Of a stretch of DNA of 64,000 bases, positions 35,468 to 43,957 are shown piece by piece. The DNA is taken from the NCBI GenBank assembly GCA_965203135.1, contig CBDBBO010000002.1, positions 744,001 through 808,000 of the forward strand. Reading direction: 5' to 3'. The DNA comes from CATOSD01 sp965203135 (GTDB taxonomy: Bacteria > Chloroflexota > Dehalococcoidia > Lucifugimonadales > CATOSD01). Position 1 is the first letter of the stretch. Every line of letters starts with the position of its first letter. A program made the translations under genes and the position numbers. The notes below the pieces were generated by a model that did not search any database, had not been told where the DNA came from, and saw only the letters and a program-made list of their open reading frames with translations.

Positions 35468-36517
35468 ATGGAATTCGGGTCATTCATGGAGTTTCACTGC
35501 CGGCCCGGAGAGAGCCAGGCCCAGTCGTTCAGCGAGTCCTTCGAGCAGGTGGACCTGGCCGAAGAGCTCGGCCTCGATGCGGTCTGGCTCGCGGAGTCCC
35601 ACTTCAGCCCCGCGAGGTCCGTTCTGTCGTCGCCGCTGATACTGGCGGCCGCCATCGCGGCGCGCACGAAGCGCCTGCGTGTCGGCACCTCGGTGCACGT
35701 GCTGCCCTTGGGCAACCCGCTGCGAATAGCCGAGCAGGCGGCCACGCTCGACCATGTAAGCGGAGGCAGGTTCGACTTTGGCGTGGGGCGCAGCGGACTG
35801 CCCGGCGCCTACGAAGGCTACAACATCCCCTACGGTGAGAGCCGGGATCGATTCTACGAGTATCTGGACATCATCATAGAGGCCTGGACCAACGAGCGGT
35901 TCTCCTACGAGGGCAAGTACTTCACGTTCGACGACGTCTGCCTGGTGCCCAAGCCGTACCAGTCGCCGCACCCGCCAATTCGCATCGCCGCCACCACGCC
36001 CGACACGTTCCCGGTAATCGCCAAGATGGGCTATCCGGTGTTCATCGGTGTGAGGGGCCAGGGCATGAGCCAGGTTGCCGAGCAGGTTGACGCCTACAAG
36101 CGGGCGTGGAAGGACGCCGGACACGAGGGGCCGGCGGACGTGTCGCTGCGAGTGCCTGTATTCGTCGCGGACAGCAAGGAGGAGGCGCTGACCGTGCCGG
36201 AGGAGAGCTTCATGAAGCAGTTCCGCCGGCTGGGGGCGCAGCTCGCCAGCTCGGTAACGCGCGCCGGCACGGACCCGCGCGAGCAGCGGGCTGAGCGCGG
36301 GGAGGAACTGGCGGGGCTGACGTGGGAAGAGGTGCAGAAGGAGAAGGTGGCGGTCGGAACGCCCGAGATGGTGGTCGAGCAGCTCCACAAGATGAGGGAG
36401 ACGCTGAGCCTGTCCGGTGTGGTGGCCGAGCTGAACGCCGGCGAGCTCATCCCGCCCGAGAAGATTGCCCGCTCGCTACAGCTTCTCTGCGAAAAGGTGA
36501 TGCCTGCGTTCAAGTAG
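35468..36517 (+). CDS. Luciferase-like (LLM) flavin-dependent oxidoreductase
   Basis: A 349-residue TIM-barrel flavin monooxygenase of the bacterial-luciferase superfamily. The ATG at 35468 has GGAGGTC spaced 6 bp upstream. Features: AEELGLDAVWLAESHF, RLRVGTSVHVLPLGNPLRIAEQAA, DHVSGGRFDFGVGRSGLPGAYEGY and RFYEYLDIIIEAW. Family members oxidise small organic compounds with FMNH2 and O2 and are very numerous in SAR202-type genomes. Substrate unknown. Confidence 0.88.
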   Translation: MEFGSFMEFHCRPGESQAQSFSESFEQVDLAEELGLDAVWLAESHFSPARSVLSSPLILAAAIAARTKRLRVGTSVHVLPLGNPLRIAEQAATLDHVSGGRFDFGVGRSGLPGAYEGYNIPYGESRDRFYEYLDIIIEAWTNERFSYEGKYFTFDDVCLVPKPYQSPHPPIRIAATTPDTFPVIAKMGYPVFIGVRGQGMSQVAEQVDAYKRAWKDAGHEGPADVSLRVPVFVADSKEEALTVPEESFMKQFRRLGAQLASSVTRAGTDPREQRAERGEELAGLTWEEVQKEKVAVGTPEMVVEQLHKMRETLSLSGVVAELNAGELIPPEKIARSLQLLCEKVMPAFK

Positions 36518-36537
36518 GCTCAGCGCTCCTGTTTCGG

Positions 36538-36566
36538 TTGAAGCGCCACCTGCTGAGTGCTATACT
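36538..36566 (+). promoter_or_regulatory. Strong-looking promoter upstream of the MoeB/ThiF-like gene
   Basis: TTGAAG at 36538-36543 and TATACT at 36561-36566 are separated by exactly 17 bp. The ATG of the next gene follows 104 bp downstream, preceded by a GGAGGC-like ribosome site. Both hexamers are close to consensus. Confidence 0.6.
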
Positions 36567-36669
36567 CGACCCAACTGATACTTGACAGTTTGCTGCGCGA
36601 ACTTGCCGGACAACACCGGCCCGTTCCGCGGCTGACACACCCCAATCGTCCCCCGGAGGCAATCGCACA

Positions 36670-37497
36670 ATGGCCACGACCACGCTCACGCAGCCGCTAA
36701 CCCCGTACCAGGTCCAGCGCTACAGCCGCCACATCATCATGCCCCAGGTGGGCAGCGCAGGGCAGCGCAAGCTGCTGGAGGCCAAGGTGCTGATGGTGGG
36801 CGCAGGCGGCCTCGGCTCTCCCATCTCAATCTACCTCACGCTGGCGGGCGTGGGCACGGTCGGCATCGTCGACTTCGACACTGTGGACGTGACCAATCTC
36901 CAGCGCCAGATCCTGCACCAGAACGACGACATCGGTCGGCCAAAGGTGAAGTCGGCGAAGGAGACGCTGCTCTCGTACAACCCGGACGTCAACGTCATCA
37001 TCCACGAGGAGCCGCTGCTTTCCGACAACGCGATGGATATCATCTCTGGCTACGACGTGATCATCAACGGCGCGGACAACTTCCCCGCCCGCTACCTGGT
37101 CAACGACGCCGCCTATCTGTGCGGCAAGCCCCTAGTGGACGGCAGCATCCTGCTGTTCGACGGCCAAGCTACCGTATACATCCCGGGGCAGGGCTGCTAC
37201 CGCTGCCTGTTCCCGACTCCGCCGCCTCCCGGCGAAGTGCCTAGCTGCGCCGAGGCCGGCGTGCTGGGCGTGCTGCCCGGTCTGGTGGGCACCATCCAGG
37301 CCACGGAGACCGTGAAGCTCATCATGGGACTGGGTGAGTCGCTCTCGGGCCGGCTGCTCATCATCGACGCGATGGACATGAGCTTCCGCACACTGAAGAT
37401 GCGGCGCAACCCCGACTGCCCGCTCTGCGGCGACAACCCCACCGTGACGGAGTTGATAGACTACGAAGCGTTCTGCGGAGCGCCGGCTATCAGCTAA
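36670..37497 (+). CDS. ThiF/MoeB family adenylyltransferase
   Basis: E1-like enzyme that adenylates the C-terminus of a small sulfur-carrier protein (MoaD/ThiS type) for molybdopterin or thiamine synthesis. Features: YSRHIIMPQVGSAGQRKLL, ATP loop GAGGLGSPISIYL, FDTVDVTNLQRQIL, and zinc-binding Cys pairs CYRCLF and CPLCG. At 275 residues there is no C-terminal rhodanese domain. No MoaD/ThiS gene is nearby, so the pathway cannot be fixed. Confidence 0.9.
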   Translation: MATTTLTQPLTPYQVQRYSRHIIMPQVGSAGQRKLLEAKVLMVGAGGLGSPISIYLTLAGVGTVGIVDFDTVDVTNLQRQILHQNDDIGRPKVKSAKETLLSYNPDVNVIIHEEPLLSDNAMDIISGYDVIINGADNFPARYLVNDAAYLCGKPLVDGSILLFDGQATVYIPGQGCYRCLFPTPPPPGEVPSCAEAGVLGVLPGLVGTIQATETVKLIMGLGESLSGRLLIIDAMDMSFRTLKMRRNPDCPLCGDNPTVTELIDYEAFCGAPAIS

Positions 37498-37566
37498 CGC
37501 GCAAAACCACTTTGCGGGAAGTGAGCTTCGTGGCTCCGCCTCTGCAATTGAGGGGACGGTTAGTAC

Positions 37567-38457
37567 ATGTGCCTTGACAATGCTGACACCTACATTGCTA
37601 AAGGGAAGGCCAGTTTTGTCGTCCTTGAAGATGGTGGCACAGTCGATGACTACTCTAGAGCCTACATCAACGCGATTGAGGACTATACAAGGGCCATCGA
37701 ATTGGATCCTGGTTGCATCGAAGCGTACCTCCTACGTGGACAGGCCTACTCCGAAACTGATGAGTATGAGAGGGCCATCAACGACTTCGACAAGGTGTTG
37801 GAACTCGACCCCGGACACAACGTCGCCTTGACTGAAAGGGAAGCAGCTCACTCATACAAGGTTAAGATCGAGTTGAGCATGAAAGCTCTAGAATGTGCCC
37901 AAAACGGAGAACATGACGAGGCGGTTGAGCTTCTGGACAAAGTCGCCGACTTGCCCGGGGTGGAAACGGTCGACGCCTATAGCATACTGGTCGATCACTA
38001 CTGGTCAAATGGTCTGCTGTACACAGAGAATGGCGAATATGATTCGGCCATCGATTGCTTTGGAAGGGCTGTCGAGCTTGACCCTTACCTTCTCAACCCT
38101 GAAGACGATGGCGAATACGCCGAAGGCGCAAAAGCCTACTTTGCTCGAGGAAGAGCTTTCTACATTGTTGGACAAAGCCACTTAAGAGACGAAGAACACG
38201 ATAAGGCCATAGCGAGTCTTAGCAGAGCCATAGCCGACTTCAGTATGGCCCTCAAGTTCGACAACCTCGCATCTGCCGCGCATGCAGATAGAACAAACGC
38301 GTACTTCCTCCGGTCGCGGGCTTACAGTGGTTCAGGTGAGCATGATAAAGCAAAGGATGATTTTGCCGAAGCCCAAGCGCTGTTTCGTGGCGAACTCTTT
38401 CTCGGAGAGTCCGAAGAGAGCTGGGATGACGAAGAGAGCTGGGATGATGAGGACTAG
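37567..38457 (+). CDS. Tetratricopeptide-repeat protein
   Basis: A 296-residue protein made of TPR helical hairpins: AIEDYTRAIELDPGCIEAYLLRG, AINDFDKVLELDPGHNVAL, SAIDCFGRAVELDPYLLNP and further diverged copies. The C-terminus is very acidic with a short repeated EESWDDEESWDDED. No signal peptide or membrane segment. Base composition is noticeably lower in GC than neighbours, so it may be acquired. TPRs bind protein partners; the role is unknown. Confidence 0.8.
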   Translation: MCLDNADTYIAKGKASFVVLEDGGTVDDYSRAYINAIEDYTRAIELDPGCIEAYLLRGQAYSETDEYERAINDFDKVLELDPGHNVALTEREAAHSYKVKIELSMKALECAQNGEHDEAVELLDKVADLPGVETVDAYSILVDHYWSNGLLYTENGEYDSAIDCFGRAVELDPYLLNPEDDGEYAEGAKAYFARGRAFYIVGQSHLRDEEHDKAIASLSRAIADFSMALKFDNLASAAHADRTNAYFLRSRAYSGSGEHDKAKDDFAEAQALFRGELFLGESEESWDDEESWDDED

Positions 38458-38560
38458 TAGCCTTTTCAACATCCTCCGGTAAGCTCACTTACACGTATCG
38501 CTGTCTAAGGAGTGAGGCAGCCGTGAACGACTGTCAGAAGCCTGTGTACGTCCGCCGCAT

Positions 38561-39811
38561 CTACCCCACGCGCTCGCCGTCCAAGTAGACGTCCGCCACG
38601 TTCCACAGCGCGTCCACGTCCTGCGTTGGATCGCCGTCCACGACCAGCACGTCCGCGCGCTTACCCGGCTCCAGCGTGCCCACTTCCTCGTCCATCCAAC
38701 ACGAGCGCGCCGACGCCGACGTCGCGGAGAGGATGGCCTCCGAGGGCGACATTCCTCCCTCGACGTGCGCCGCTATCTCGTGCTGAAAGCCGCCCATCGG
38801 GTACGCGCTCCACGCCGAGTCCGACCCACACACCAGCCGCACGCCGGCGTCCCGCATGGCCGCGAACGCGCTAAGCCGCTCCTCGTCGCGGCGGCGCAGC
38901 CCGTCCAGCTCCACCTGCCCGCTTTTCGTAAGACCCCGCGCGGCGCGTAGCTCTTCCAGAGCGAGAATACGCCCGCGCCCGTTGTGAATGGTCGGATTGA
39001 CGAACACTCCCTGCCGGGCGATGCGTTCGGCCACGTCCGGGCGATACAGCCACGAGCCGTCCGGCTCCACGAACATGGCGTGCACGATGGTGTCGATTCC
39101 GGCGTCCAGCGCGTTCACCATGCCCTGCGTCGACGCGCAGTGCGCCACGGTGTGCTTGCCGAAGCTGTGCGCCTCGTCGACGATGGCGGCGAGCTCGTCC
39201 GGGCTGAACGAGGGCCGCGTGGGGAACGAGGTGCGGGTGCTGCCTCCCGTTGCGGTTATCTTGATGAAGTCGGCGCCCTCCTTCACTAGTTGGCGCACGT
39301 GGGCCCGGCACTCCACCTCACCGGTGGCCTCGATGCCGAAGTAGCCCAGGTGCCCGCCGACTATGGCCAGCGGCCTGCCCGCAAGCGACAGCCGAGGGCC
39401 GGTGGTTATGCCCATCTCGTAGGCGCTGCGGAGCATGAAGGTGGTGCGGTTCTTCGCGCCGCAGTCGCGCACCGTGGTCACCCCCGAACGCAGGTGATCG
39501 GCGGCGTTGCGCGCCGCCTGGAGTGTTAGCACTTCGTCCGGGAGCGTCGCCAACTCGTCGCCGGAACGGCCATCACCGAAGCCGGTCAGGTGTACGTGGC
39601 AGTCCACCAGGCCCGGAAGCGCGGTCTTGTCCTCGTAATGGACCTCGCGGACCTGCGCTCCCTCCGGCGGGACGACCTGTTCCTCCGGGCCGGCGGACAC
39701 GATCTCGCCGCCTCGCATCAGGACCGCGCCGCGTTCCACCGGCCGGCCCGCTCCGCCGTCGATGAGGCGCGCCACGCGGAGCAGCGTGAAGTCGGGATTA
39801 GCGTCGGACAT
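38561..39811 (-). CDS. Amidohydrolase family protein (imidazolonepropionase-like), copy 1
   Basis: A 416-residue metal-dependent hydrolase. HxH metal pair in LVDCHVHLTGFGDGRSGDE, a carboxylated-lysine-type segment FIKITATGGSTRTSFPTRPSF, metal His in HTVAHCASTQG, and terminal Asp in CGSDSAWSAYPMG. RBS GGAGGTAAG precedes the ATG at 39811. A close paralogue lies directly upstream; likely a tandem duplication. Family members include prolidase-like and organophosphate hydrolases; substrate unknown. Confidence 0.85.
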   Translation of the reverse strand: MSDANPDFTLLRVARLIDGGAGRPVERGAVLMRGGEIVSAGPEEQVVPPEGAQVREVHYEDKTALPGLVDCHVHLTGFGDGRSGDELATLPDEVLTLQAARNAADHLRSGVTTVRDCGAKNRTTFMLRSAYEMGITTGPRLSLAGRPLAIVGGHLGYFGIEATGEVECRAHVRQLVKEGADFIKITATGGSTRTSFPTRPSFSPDELAAIVDEAHSFGKHTVAHCASTQGMVNALDAGIDTIVHAMFVEPDGSWLYRPDVAERIARQGVFVNPTIHNGRGRILALEELRAARGLTKSGQVELDGLRRRDEERLSAFAAMRDAGVRLVCGSDSAWSAYPMGGFQHEIAAHVEGGMSPSEAILSATSASARSCWMDEEVGTLEPGKRADVLVVDGDPTQDVDALWNVADVYLDGERVG

Positions 39812-39860
39812 GGGCGCTTACCTCCATCTGCCAGGAGTATCGGCAAAGATCAGGGACGGG

Positions 39861-41180
39861 TTAGATGGGAGAGCTGTCGGGCCGGACCTGCCGGAAGGCA
39901 TCCACCGACTCGGGGGTTCCGCGGTCGAGCAGCCGACCTCCGAAGAAGACGTCCTCGACGTTCCAGAGCGCGGATATGTCCTCGGCGGGATTGCCGTCCA
40001 CCACTATCACGTCGGCGGCCTTTCCGGGTTCCAGCGAGCCAACCTCGTCGAACAGTTCGAGCGCCTTGGCCGCCTCGCTCGTCACCGACAGCACGCCCTG
40101 CATGGCGGAGAAGCCGGCGTCCACCAGGCACTCGGTCTCGAAGAAGGTGTTGCCGAGCGCGTAGTCGCCCCAGGAAGAATCGGAGCCGGTGATGACCTTG
40201 AGGCCCATCTCCTGCATCCGGCGGCAGTCGTTCAGCTTATCGCCGTAGGCGCGCAGGTTGTCGTCCAGCCGCGCCTGCTCATCGGCGGTCAGTCCCTGCT
40301 CCTCGCGCTTGTGCATGAGCGTCCAGGCCCGCGCGCGTCCCACGTGCAGCGTGGGATTGACGAACGCGCCCTGCTCGCCAATGCGCTCGGCCACGTCCTC
40401 GCGAAAGTTGTTGGAGCCGTCGGCTTCCATGTAGGCGCAGTGCACTATCATGTCCACGCCGGCGTCCAGCGAGTTGATGATGCCCTGCGTGGACAGACAG
40501 TGGGTGGCGGTGAGCTTGCCGAAGTTCTGCGCTTCCTCGGTGATGGCCCGCAACTCCTCGAGCGTGAACGAGGGCCGAAGCGGGAACGAGGTCCGCGTGC
40601 TGCCGCCGGTTGCGGTTATCTTGATGTAGTCGGCGCCCTCCTGAATGAGCCGCCGCGTCTCGCGCTTGGCCTCGACCGCGCCGGTGACCTCCGTGCCGAA
40701 GTAGCCCATGTGGCCGCCGACGATGGCGACGGGCCGGCCGCACAGCACCATCCTGGGCGCGATGAGAATGCCCTGATTCACCGCGTCGCGAAGCCTGAAC
40801 ATCGTGGTGTTCTTGGGTCCGTTTTCGCGGATGGTCGTGACGCCGGTTACGAGGCTCGCCCTCGCGTTGCGGGCCGACTGGAGCATGAGCACCTCGTCCG
40901 GCTGGGCCGCCACTTCCTCGCCGGGTCGGCCGTCGCCAAAGCCGTTGTGGTGCGTGTGACAGTCGACCATGCCGGGCATGATGCTCTTGCCCGGGTAGTC
41001 GTAGGTGGTTGCCGGCGCGCCCTCAGGCGGCGCGACCTCGCTCGCCCGGCCGACGGCGGCAATCCTGTCGCCGCGCAGCAGCACCGCGCCGTCCTCTACG
41101 GGCGCGCCGCCCAGGCCGTCGATCAGGCGGCCGCCTCGAATGAGCGTGTAGGATTCGTTAGCCACCTTTTTCACCCCCAT
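39861..41180 (-). CDS. Amidohydrolase family protein, copy 2
   Basis: A 439-residue paralogue of the preceding gene with the same landmarks: GMVDCHTHHNGFGDGRPGEE, YIKITATGGSTRTSFPLRPSF, LTATHCLSTQG and TGSDSSWGDYALG. The ATG at 41180 lies inside a dispersed repeat whose complement supplies AAGG upstream; a GTG at 41165 is an alternative. A 198-bp inverted-repeat element sits only 19 bp ahead of the start, so the native promoter may have been displaced. Confidence 0.83.
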   Translation of the reverse strand: MGVKKVANESYTLIRGGRLIDGLGGAPVEDGAVLLRGDRIAAVGRASEVAPPEGAPATTYDYPGKSIMPGMVDCHTHHNGFGDGRPGEEVAAQPDEVLMLQSARNARASLVTGVTTIRENGPKNTTMFRLRDAVNQGILIAPRMVLCGRPVAIVGGHMGYFGTEVTGAVEAKRETRRLIQEGADYIKITATGGSTRTSFPLRPSFTLEELRAITEEAQNFGKLTATHCLSTQGIINSLDAGVDMIVHCAYMEADGSNNFREDVAERIGEQGAFVNPTLHVGRARAWTLMHKREEQGLTADEQARLDDNLRAYGDKLNDCRRMQEMGLKVITGSDSSWGDYALGNTFFETECLVDAGFSAMQGVLSVTSEAAKALELFDEVGSLEPGKAADVIVVDGNPAEDISALWNVEDVFFGGRLLDRGTPESVDAFRQVRPDSSPI

Positions 41181-41412
41181 CCTAACCTTCCCCCATCAAA
41201 CGCGTGATGCATATTAAAGTGGCCGATATGCCTGTTTAGGGCGGTTTTCGGGCCAAAAGCCGCCAACTTGGCGGGTGCTAGGGCTGTGCTGAGTCTAAGA
41301 TGGTGCCTAAACCTCAAAAAAGGGCCATCAAACTCGGTTATCCACATCAGCCTGCTTCTTGTGTGGTAGTTCCACAAGTCTAATTTGCATCACACGTATC
41401 AAGGGGGAAGGG
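41172..41412. repeat. Dispersed repeat split by an inserted 198-bp element
   Basis: Left half CACCCCCATCCTAACC plus CTTCCCCC arm (41172-41194) and right half GGGGGAAGGG (41403-41412) make a normal family copy once the inserted element and one ATCAA duplicate are removed. Confidence 0.75.
41200..41397. mobile_element. 198-bp MITE-like element with terminal inverted repeats, copy A
   Basis: The ends ACGCGTGATGCATATTA and, read from the other end, ACGTGTGATGCAAATTA are 17-bp imperfect inverted repeats. The element is flanked by a direct ATCAA duplication (41195-41199 and 41398-41402). The whole sequence is the exact reverse complement of the second copy at 53944-54141. It contains no transposase; a ~60-residue open frame across it is unlikely to be a gene. 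Inner palindromes (for example CTTGTG...CACAAG) suggest folding. It is a non-autonomous mobile element. Confidence 0.85.
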
Positions 41413-41465
41413 ATTTTTTGGTTGCTTGGCCTTGCCAGGGGGACGGACTTTGGTAAGCGTCACGC

Positions 41466-42587
41466 TTAGAGTATCTCCCTGAGTCGCTCGGCGATTATGT
41501 TCTCGCCGCCATTCTTGAGCGTGCCCATCCTGACGATGAAGGCGTTGGGGTCGTCGGCGTTGTAGCGCACCCATATGCTGGGATTGCCGGCCTGCATCTC
41601 CGCGACCACGTCGGCGGCGCTCTTGCCGGTGGTGTCGGCGTCCACCTCGATTCGCAGGCCGTCGGCGGGACCGTCCGCCGGGAAGCTGGACATTCCGATG
41701 CCGCCAACGCCCGCTAAGTCGCCGCTCAGTGTGGTTATGCGGGCCTCGTAGGCCGCGAACCTGTCTTCGTGGTTCATGGTGAGCCATTCGCGTAGGGCGG
41801 CGTATACGGCGATGACTTCCTGGCGGTCGATCTTCATGCCTCGGCCGATCGAGCGAATGCCGTCGGACTCGAAGCCGATGGAGCTGTGCTTGCGCGCCAC
41901 GTCCACGAGGTCCTTGCGCCCGGTGAGCATGCCGCTGGAGTTGACGGCGCCGAAGTACTTGGCGCCGTAGGCCACGAGGTCGGCGCCCATCTTCGCGTAA
42001 CTGCTGAGCAGGTCGGTCGGGTAGACCTGTCCGGCGGCGTCCACAATGATGGGCACGCCGTGGGAGTGGCCTATGCGAATCACCTCTTCCAGCGGAAGCG
42101 CGCCGGGATTGCGGTCGCCGGGAGCCAGGTAGTGAATGGCCGCGGTGTTCGGTCCGATGGCCTCCTCGAGCTGCTCGGCGCTCGTACCATCCTCGTCGCC
42201 GATCTCGACGAGCTTGCCGCCCGCGACCGTCATCGTCCTGTCGTATTGGACGCGGAGTTGCCGCTGGATGATGATCTCGTTAGGCATACCGGTGACGTCG
42301 GGCACACTCTCGATCTTCTCGACGTCGTCGCCGGTGATGCACGCCGCCGCGCCGAACGTAAGCGCCGCCGCGCAGCCGGGCGTGACGAGCGCGGCCTCCA
42401 CGCCGAGCAAGTCGGATATGTGCTCGCCCACCTTCTCGATCAACTCGCCCATGTCTACGTAGAACTCTTCGGACTCGTCCATCAGCGCCCGCACCGAGGC
42501 GTTGGGCGTGTTGCCTCCGAGCAGAGTCCTGTTGCCGTGGGCGTTGAGAATTGGCCTGGCTCCCAGTTGCTCGTAGATGTTGGTCAC
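41466..42587 (-). CDS. SelA/DgaE-like PLP-dependent enzyme (aminotransferase class V-like)
   Basis: A 373-residue fold-type I PLP enzyme of the SelA/D-glucosaminate-6-phosphate ammonia-lyase group. It opens IYEQLGARPILNAHGNRTLLGG, typical of this family, with the PLP Lys in VAYGAKYFGAVNSSG and DAAGQVYP upstream. It is too short and lacks context for selenocysteine synthase SelA, so an ammonia-lyase or amino-acid/sugar-related role is more likely. GTG start at 42587 with GGAG ~7 bp upstream. It may form a unit with the amidohydrolases, although the element at 41200-41397 lies between. Confidence 0.8.
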   Translation of the reverse strand: MTNIYEQLGARPILNAHGNRTLLGGNTPNASVRALMDESEEFYVDMGELIEKVGEHISDLLGVEAALVTPGCAAALTFGAAACITGDDVEKIESVPDVTGMPNEIIIQRQLRVQYDRTMTVAGGKLVEIGDEDGTSAEQLEEAIGPNTAAIHYLAPGDRNPGALPLEEVIRIGHSHGVPIIVDAAGQVYPTDLLSSYAKMGADLVAYGAKYFGAVNSSGMLTGRKDLVDVARKHSSIGFESDGIRSIGRGMKIDRQEVIAVYAALREWLTMNHEDRFAAYEARITTLSGDLAGVGGIGMSSFPADGPADGLRIEVDADTTGKSAADVVAEMQAGNPSIWVRYNADDPNAFIVRMGTLKNGGENIIAERLREIL

Positions 42588-42909
42588 TTGGAATCTCCTT
42601 CACTCCGCTGACAAATCAACTTCTTGCTCGGCATTTTAAGGCGGCGGCATACCAGGCGCAAGGCCCCGAATCGGGGCGGAGACCACGTCGGTTTGCCGGG
42701 CGCGTCCAGAGGACCGTCGTTCCCTCGCGGAGGCGGGAGAGAAAAATCTGCTCGATTCTGCGCCATTCTGCGCGATCCATAGCTGGGACTGCCGGCGGCG
42801 CTGCCCAATTCTGTACTGCCGGAGTGGGCAATTCAGGGCATAAGCGTCGCGCCGCGGGGCAGAAGAGGACAGGGGGCGGGCCGGTGGCTGGCGGTCGCAC
42901 TCGCGCCAT

Positions 42910-42950
42910 CACCCCCATCCTAACCTTCCCCCATCAAGGGGGAAGGGACT
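42910..42950. repeat. Dispersed repeat, short form (intact target of the 198-bp element)
   Basis: CACCCCCATCCTAACC then CTTCCCCC-ATCAA-GGGGGAAG. This is the uninterrupted version of the sequence into which the two 198-bp elements inserted, with the single ATCAA that is duplicated around them. Confidence 0.75.
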
Positions 42951-42979
42951 TTGAGGAGCCCGGGGCGGGTCGGTCCCGC

Positions 42980-43000
42980 GGGCGGGATTGAAACCCGCCC
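42980..43000. repeat. GGGCGGG/CCCGCCC hairpin
   Basis: Perfect 7-bp inverted repeat around ATTGAAA in the gap. No T-run follows on either strand, so it is not a textbook terminator. Confidence 0.5.
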
Positions 43001-43052
43001 CTGCTATTGGCTATGGTAGCACGGATGTGCGTACCTTGCAAGGAGGCTGGCG

Positions 43053-43175
43053 AATTGTAACTGTTCAGAGTCGATGAGGCGAGCCTAGACTAGGGCTGCA
43101 CCCCCATCCTAACCTTCCCCCTGCGAGGGGGAAGGGACTCTTGACACTCACGTAGTCTGAACAGTTACGGCGAAT
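43053..43175. repeat. Inverted-repeat-flanked cassette carrying a dispersed repeat
   Basis: GTAACTGTTCAGA at 43057-43069 is inverted as TCTGAACAGTTAC at 43156-43168, with GAATT/AATTC outside both. Between them is a short-form dispersed repeat (43099-43140). It could be another small mobile element or a large hairpin. Confidence 0.5.
43099..43140. repeat. Dispersed repeat, short form
   Basis: CACCCCCATCCTAACC plus CTTCCCCC-TGCGA-GGGGGAAG, a variant loop of the same family. Confidence 0.7.
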
Positions 43176-43483
43176 TCGTGGGACCAGGGCGGATTTGTGG
43201 GAAGAATTGGCGCACGAATGGGGACTGGTGGGGCGCGGGTGAGAATGGATGGGGCATGGATGGGAACGGATGGCGCGGGAAAGTGACGCTTTTTTCGGGG
43301 TGCGGGGGAGGGAATTGGCTGCGTGTGGGCGAGGGTGAGTGCGGTCAGGACGTGCGTTGGGGCGTTGGGAGCGTAGGCTGAGCGATGTGGCGAACGGAAT
43401 GCGATTGCCGTAGATTCGGAGTGACTCGTCGAAGGTGTTGGGGTGCGCGGTAATGTGAGCCAGGTTCGGCAGTTCCGCGTTCG

Positions 43484-43512
43484 TTGCTTTGCCACGCCTG
43501 CCCCACTATAAT
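43484..43512 (+). promoter_or_regulatory. Promoter of the fatty-acid operon
   Basis: TTGCTT (43484-43489), a 17-bp spacer and TATAAT (43507-43512), with the first start codon 29 bp after the -10 box. This is the best sigma-70-like promoter in the window. Confidence 0.7.
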
Positions 43513-43540
43513 CCTACAATCACTCTGGAGAACAGCGATT

Positions 43541-43957
43541 TTGCCGGTAGACTACGCTTCGCTGACGCCCGGCAGCCAGTTGGCGAGCGACAAACTATCC
43601 CTGGACGACGAGACAGTGGCGCGTTACGTGGATGCCGTCGGCGACGAAACACCGACTGCGACTGACGACGGTCCTCGGCTCGCACCGGCGATGGCGGTGG
43701 CGGCGTTGAGCTTCCGAGGCGTCATCCGCGCACTCGACCTTCCGAGTGGTTCGCTGCACCTCGCCCAGGAGCTCGAGTTCGCCAGGCCCATTGCAATTGG
43801 CGAGACGCTCGAATGCCGCGCCGAGGTGCTTCAGAACTCCGTCCGGCGCGGAATGCGCGTCATCGTCGTGAGACTGGAGGCGGCGGACCCCCAGGGCCGG
43901 GCATCGCTCAGCGGCAAGAGCACCGTAATGCTGCCGATGCAGCGGCCTGGCGAGTGA
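43541..43957 (+). CDS. HadA-like hot-dog dehydratase subunit
   Basis: A 138-residue hot-dog protein of the MaoC-N/FAS1-dehydratase type, starting at a TTG at 43541 (LPVDYASLTPGSQL) with GGAG ~10 bp upstream. The N-terminal half, LDDETVARYVDAVGDETP, has the outline of the substrate-side subunit of (R)-3-hydroxyacyl dehydratases, without the catalytic D-x-N-P-x-H motif. The partner with that motif follows immediately (4-bp overlap). Together they resemble mycobacterial HadA-HadB. Confidence 0.75.
   Translation: MPVDYASLTPGSQLASDKLSLDDETVARYVDAVGDETPTATDDGPRLAPAMAVAALSFRGVIRALDLPSGSLHLAQELEFARPIAIGETLECRAEVLQNSVRRGMRVIVVRLEAADPQGRASLSGKSTVMLPMQRPGE

Larger units (their letters stand above)
42588..43483. 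other. ~0.9-kb intergenic, repeat-rich region
   Basis: Holds no supported gene. It contains two short-form dispersed repeats, a GGGCGGG/CCCGCCC hairpin, an inverted-repeat-flanked cassette, and a low-complexity purine-rich tract (GGATGGG-like units at ~43220-43300) that gives spurious Pro- or Trp/Gly-rich reading frames. The region looks like a decayed accessory site. Confidence 0.5.

Noticed and set aside
41171..41377. ~70-residue reading frame inside the 198-bp elements (also 53964-54176)
   Set aside because: It is identical only because the elements are identical; it lacks a ribosome site and uses repeat sequence as its ends.
42980..43000. Rho-independent terminator
   Set aside because: Good stem but no T-run on either strand and no gene end close by.
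43148..43495. Pro/Ala-rich minus-strand and Trp/Gly-rich plus-strand frames
   Set aside because: They arise from a purine-rich low-complexity tract; no start signal or family pattern.
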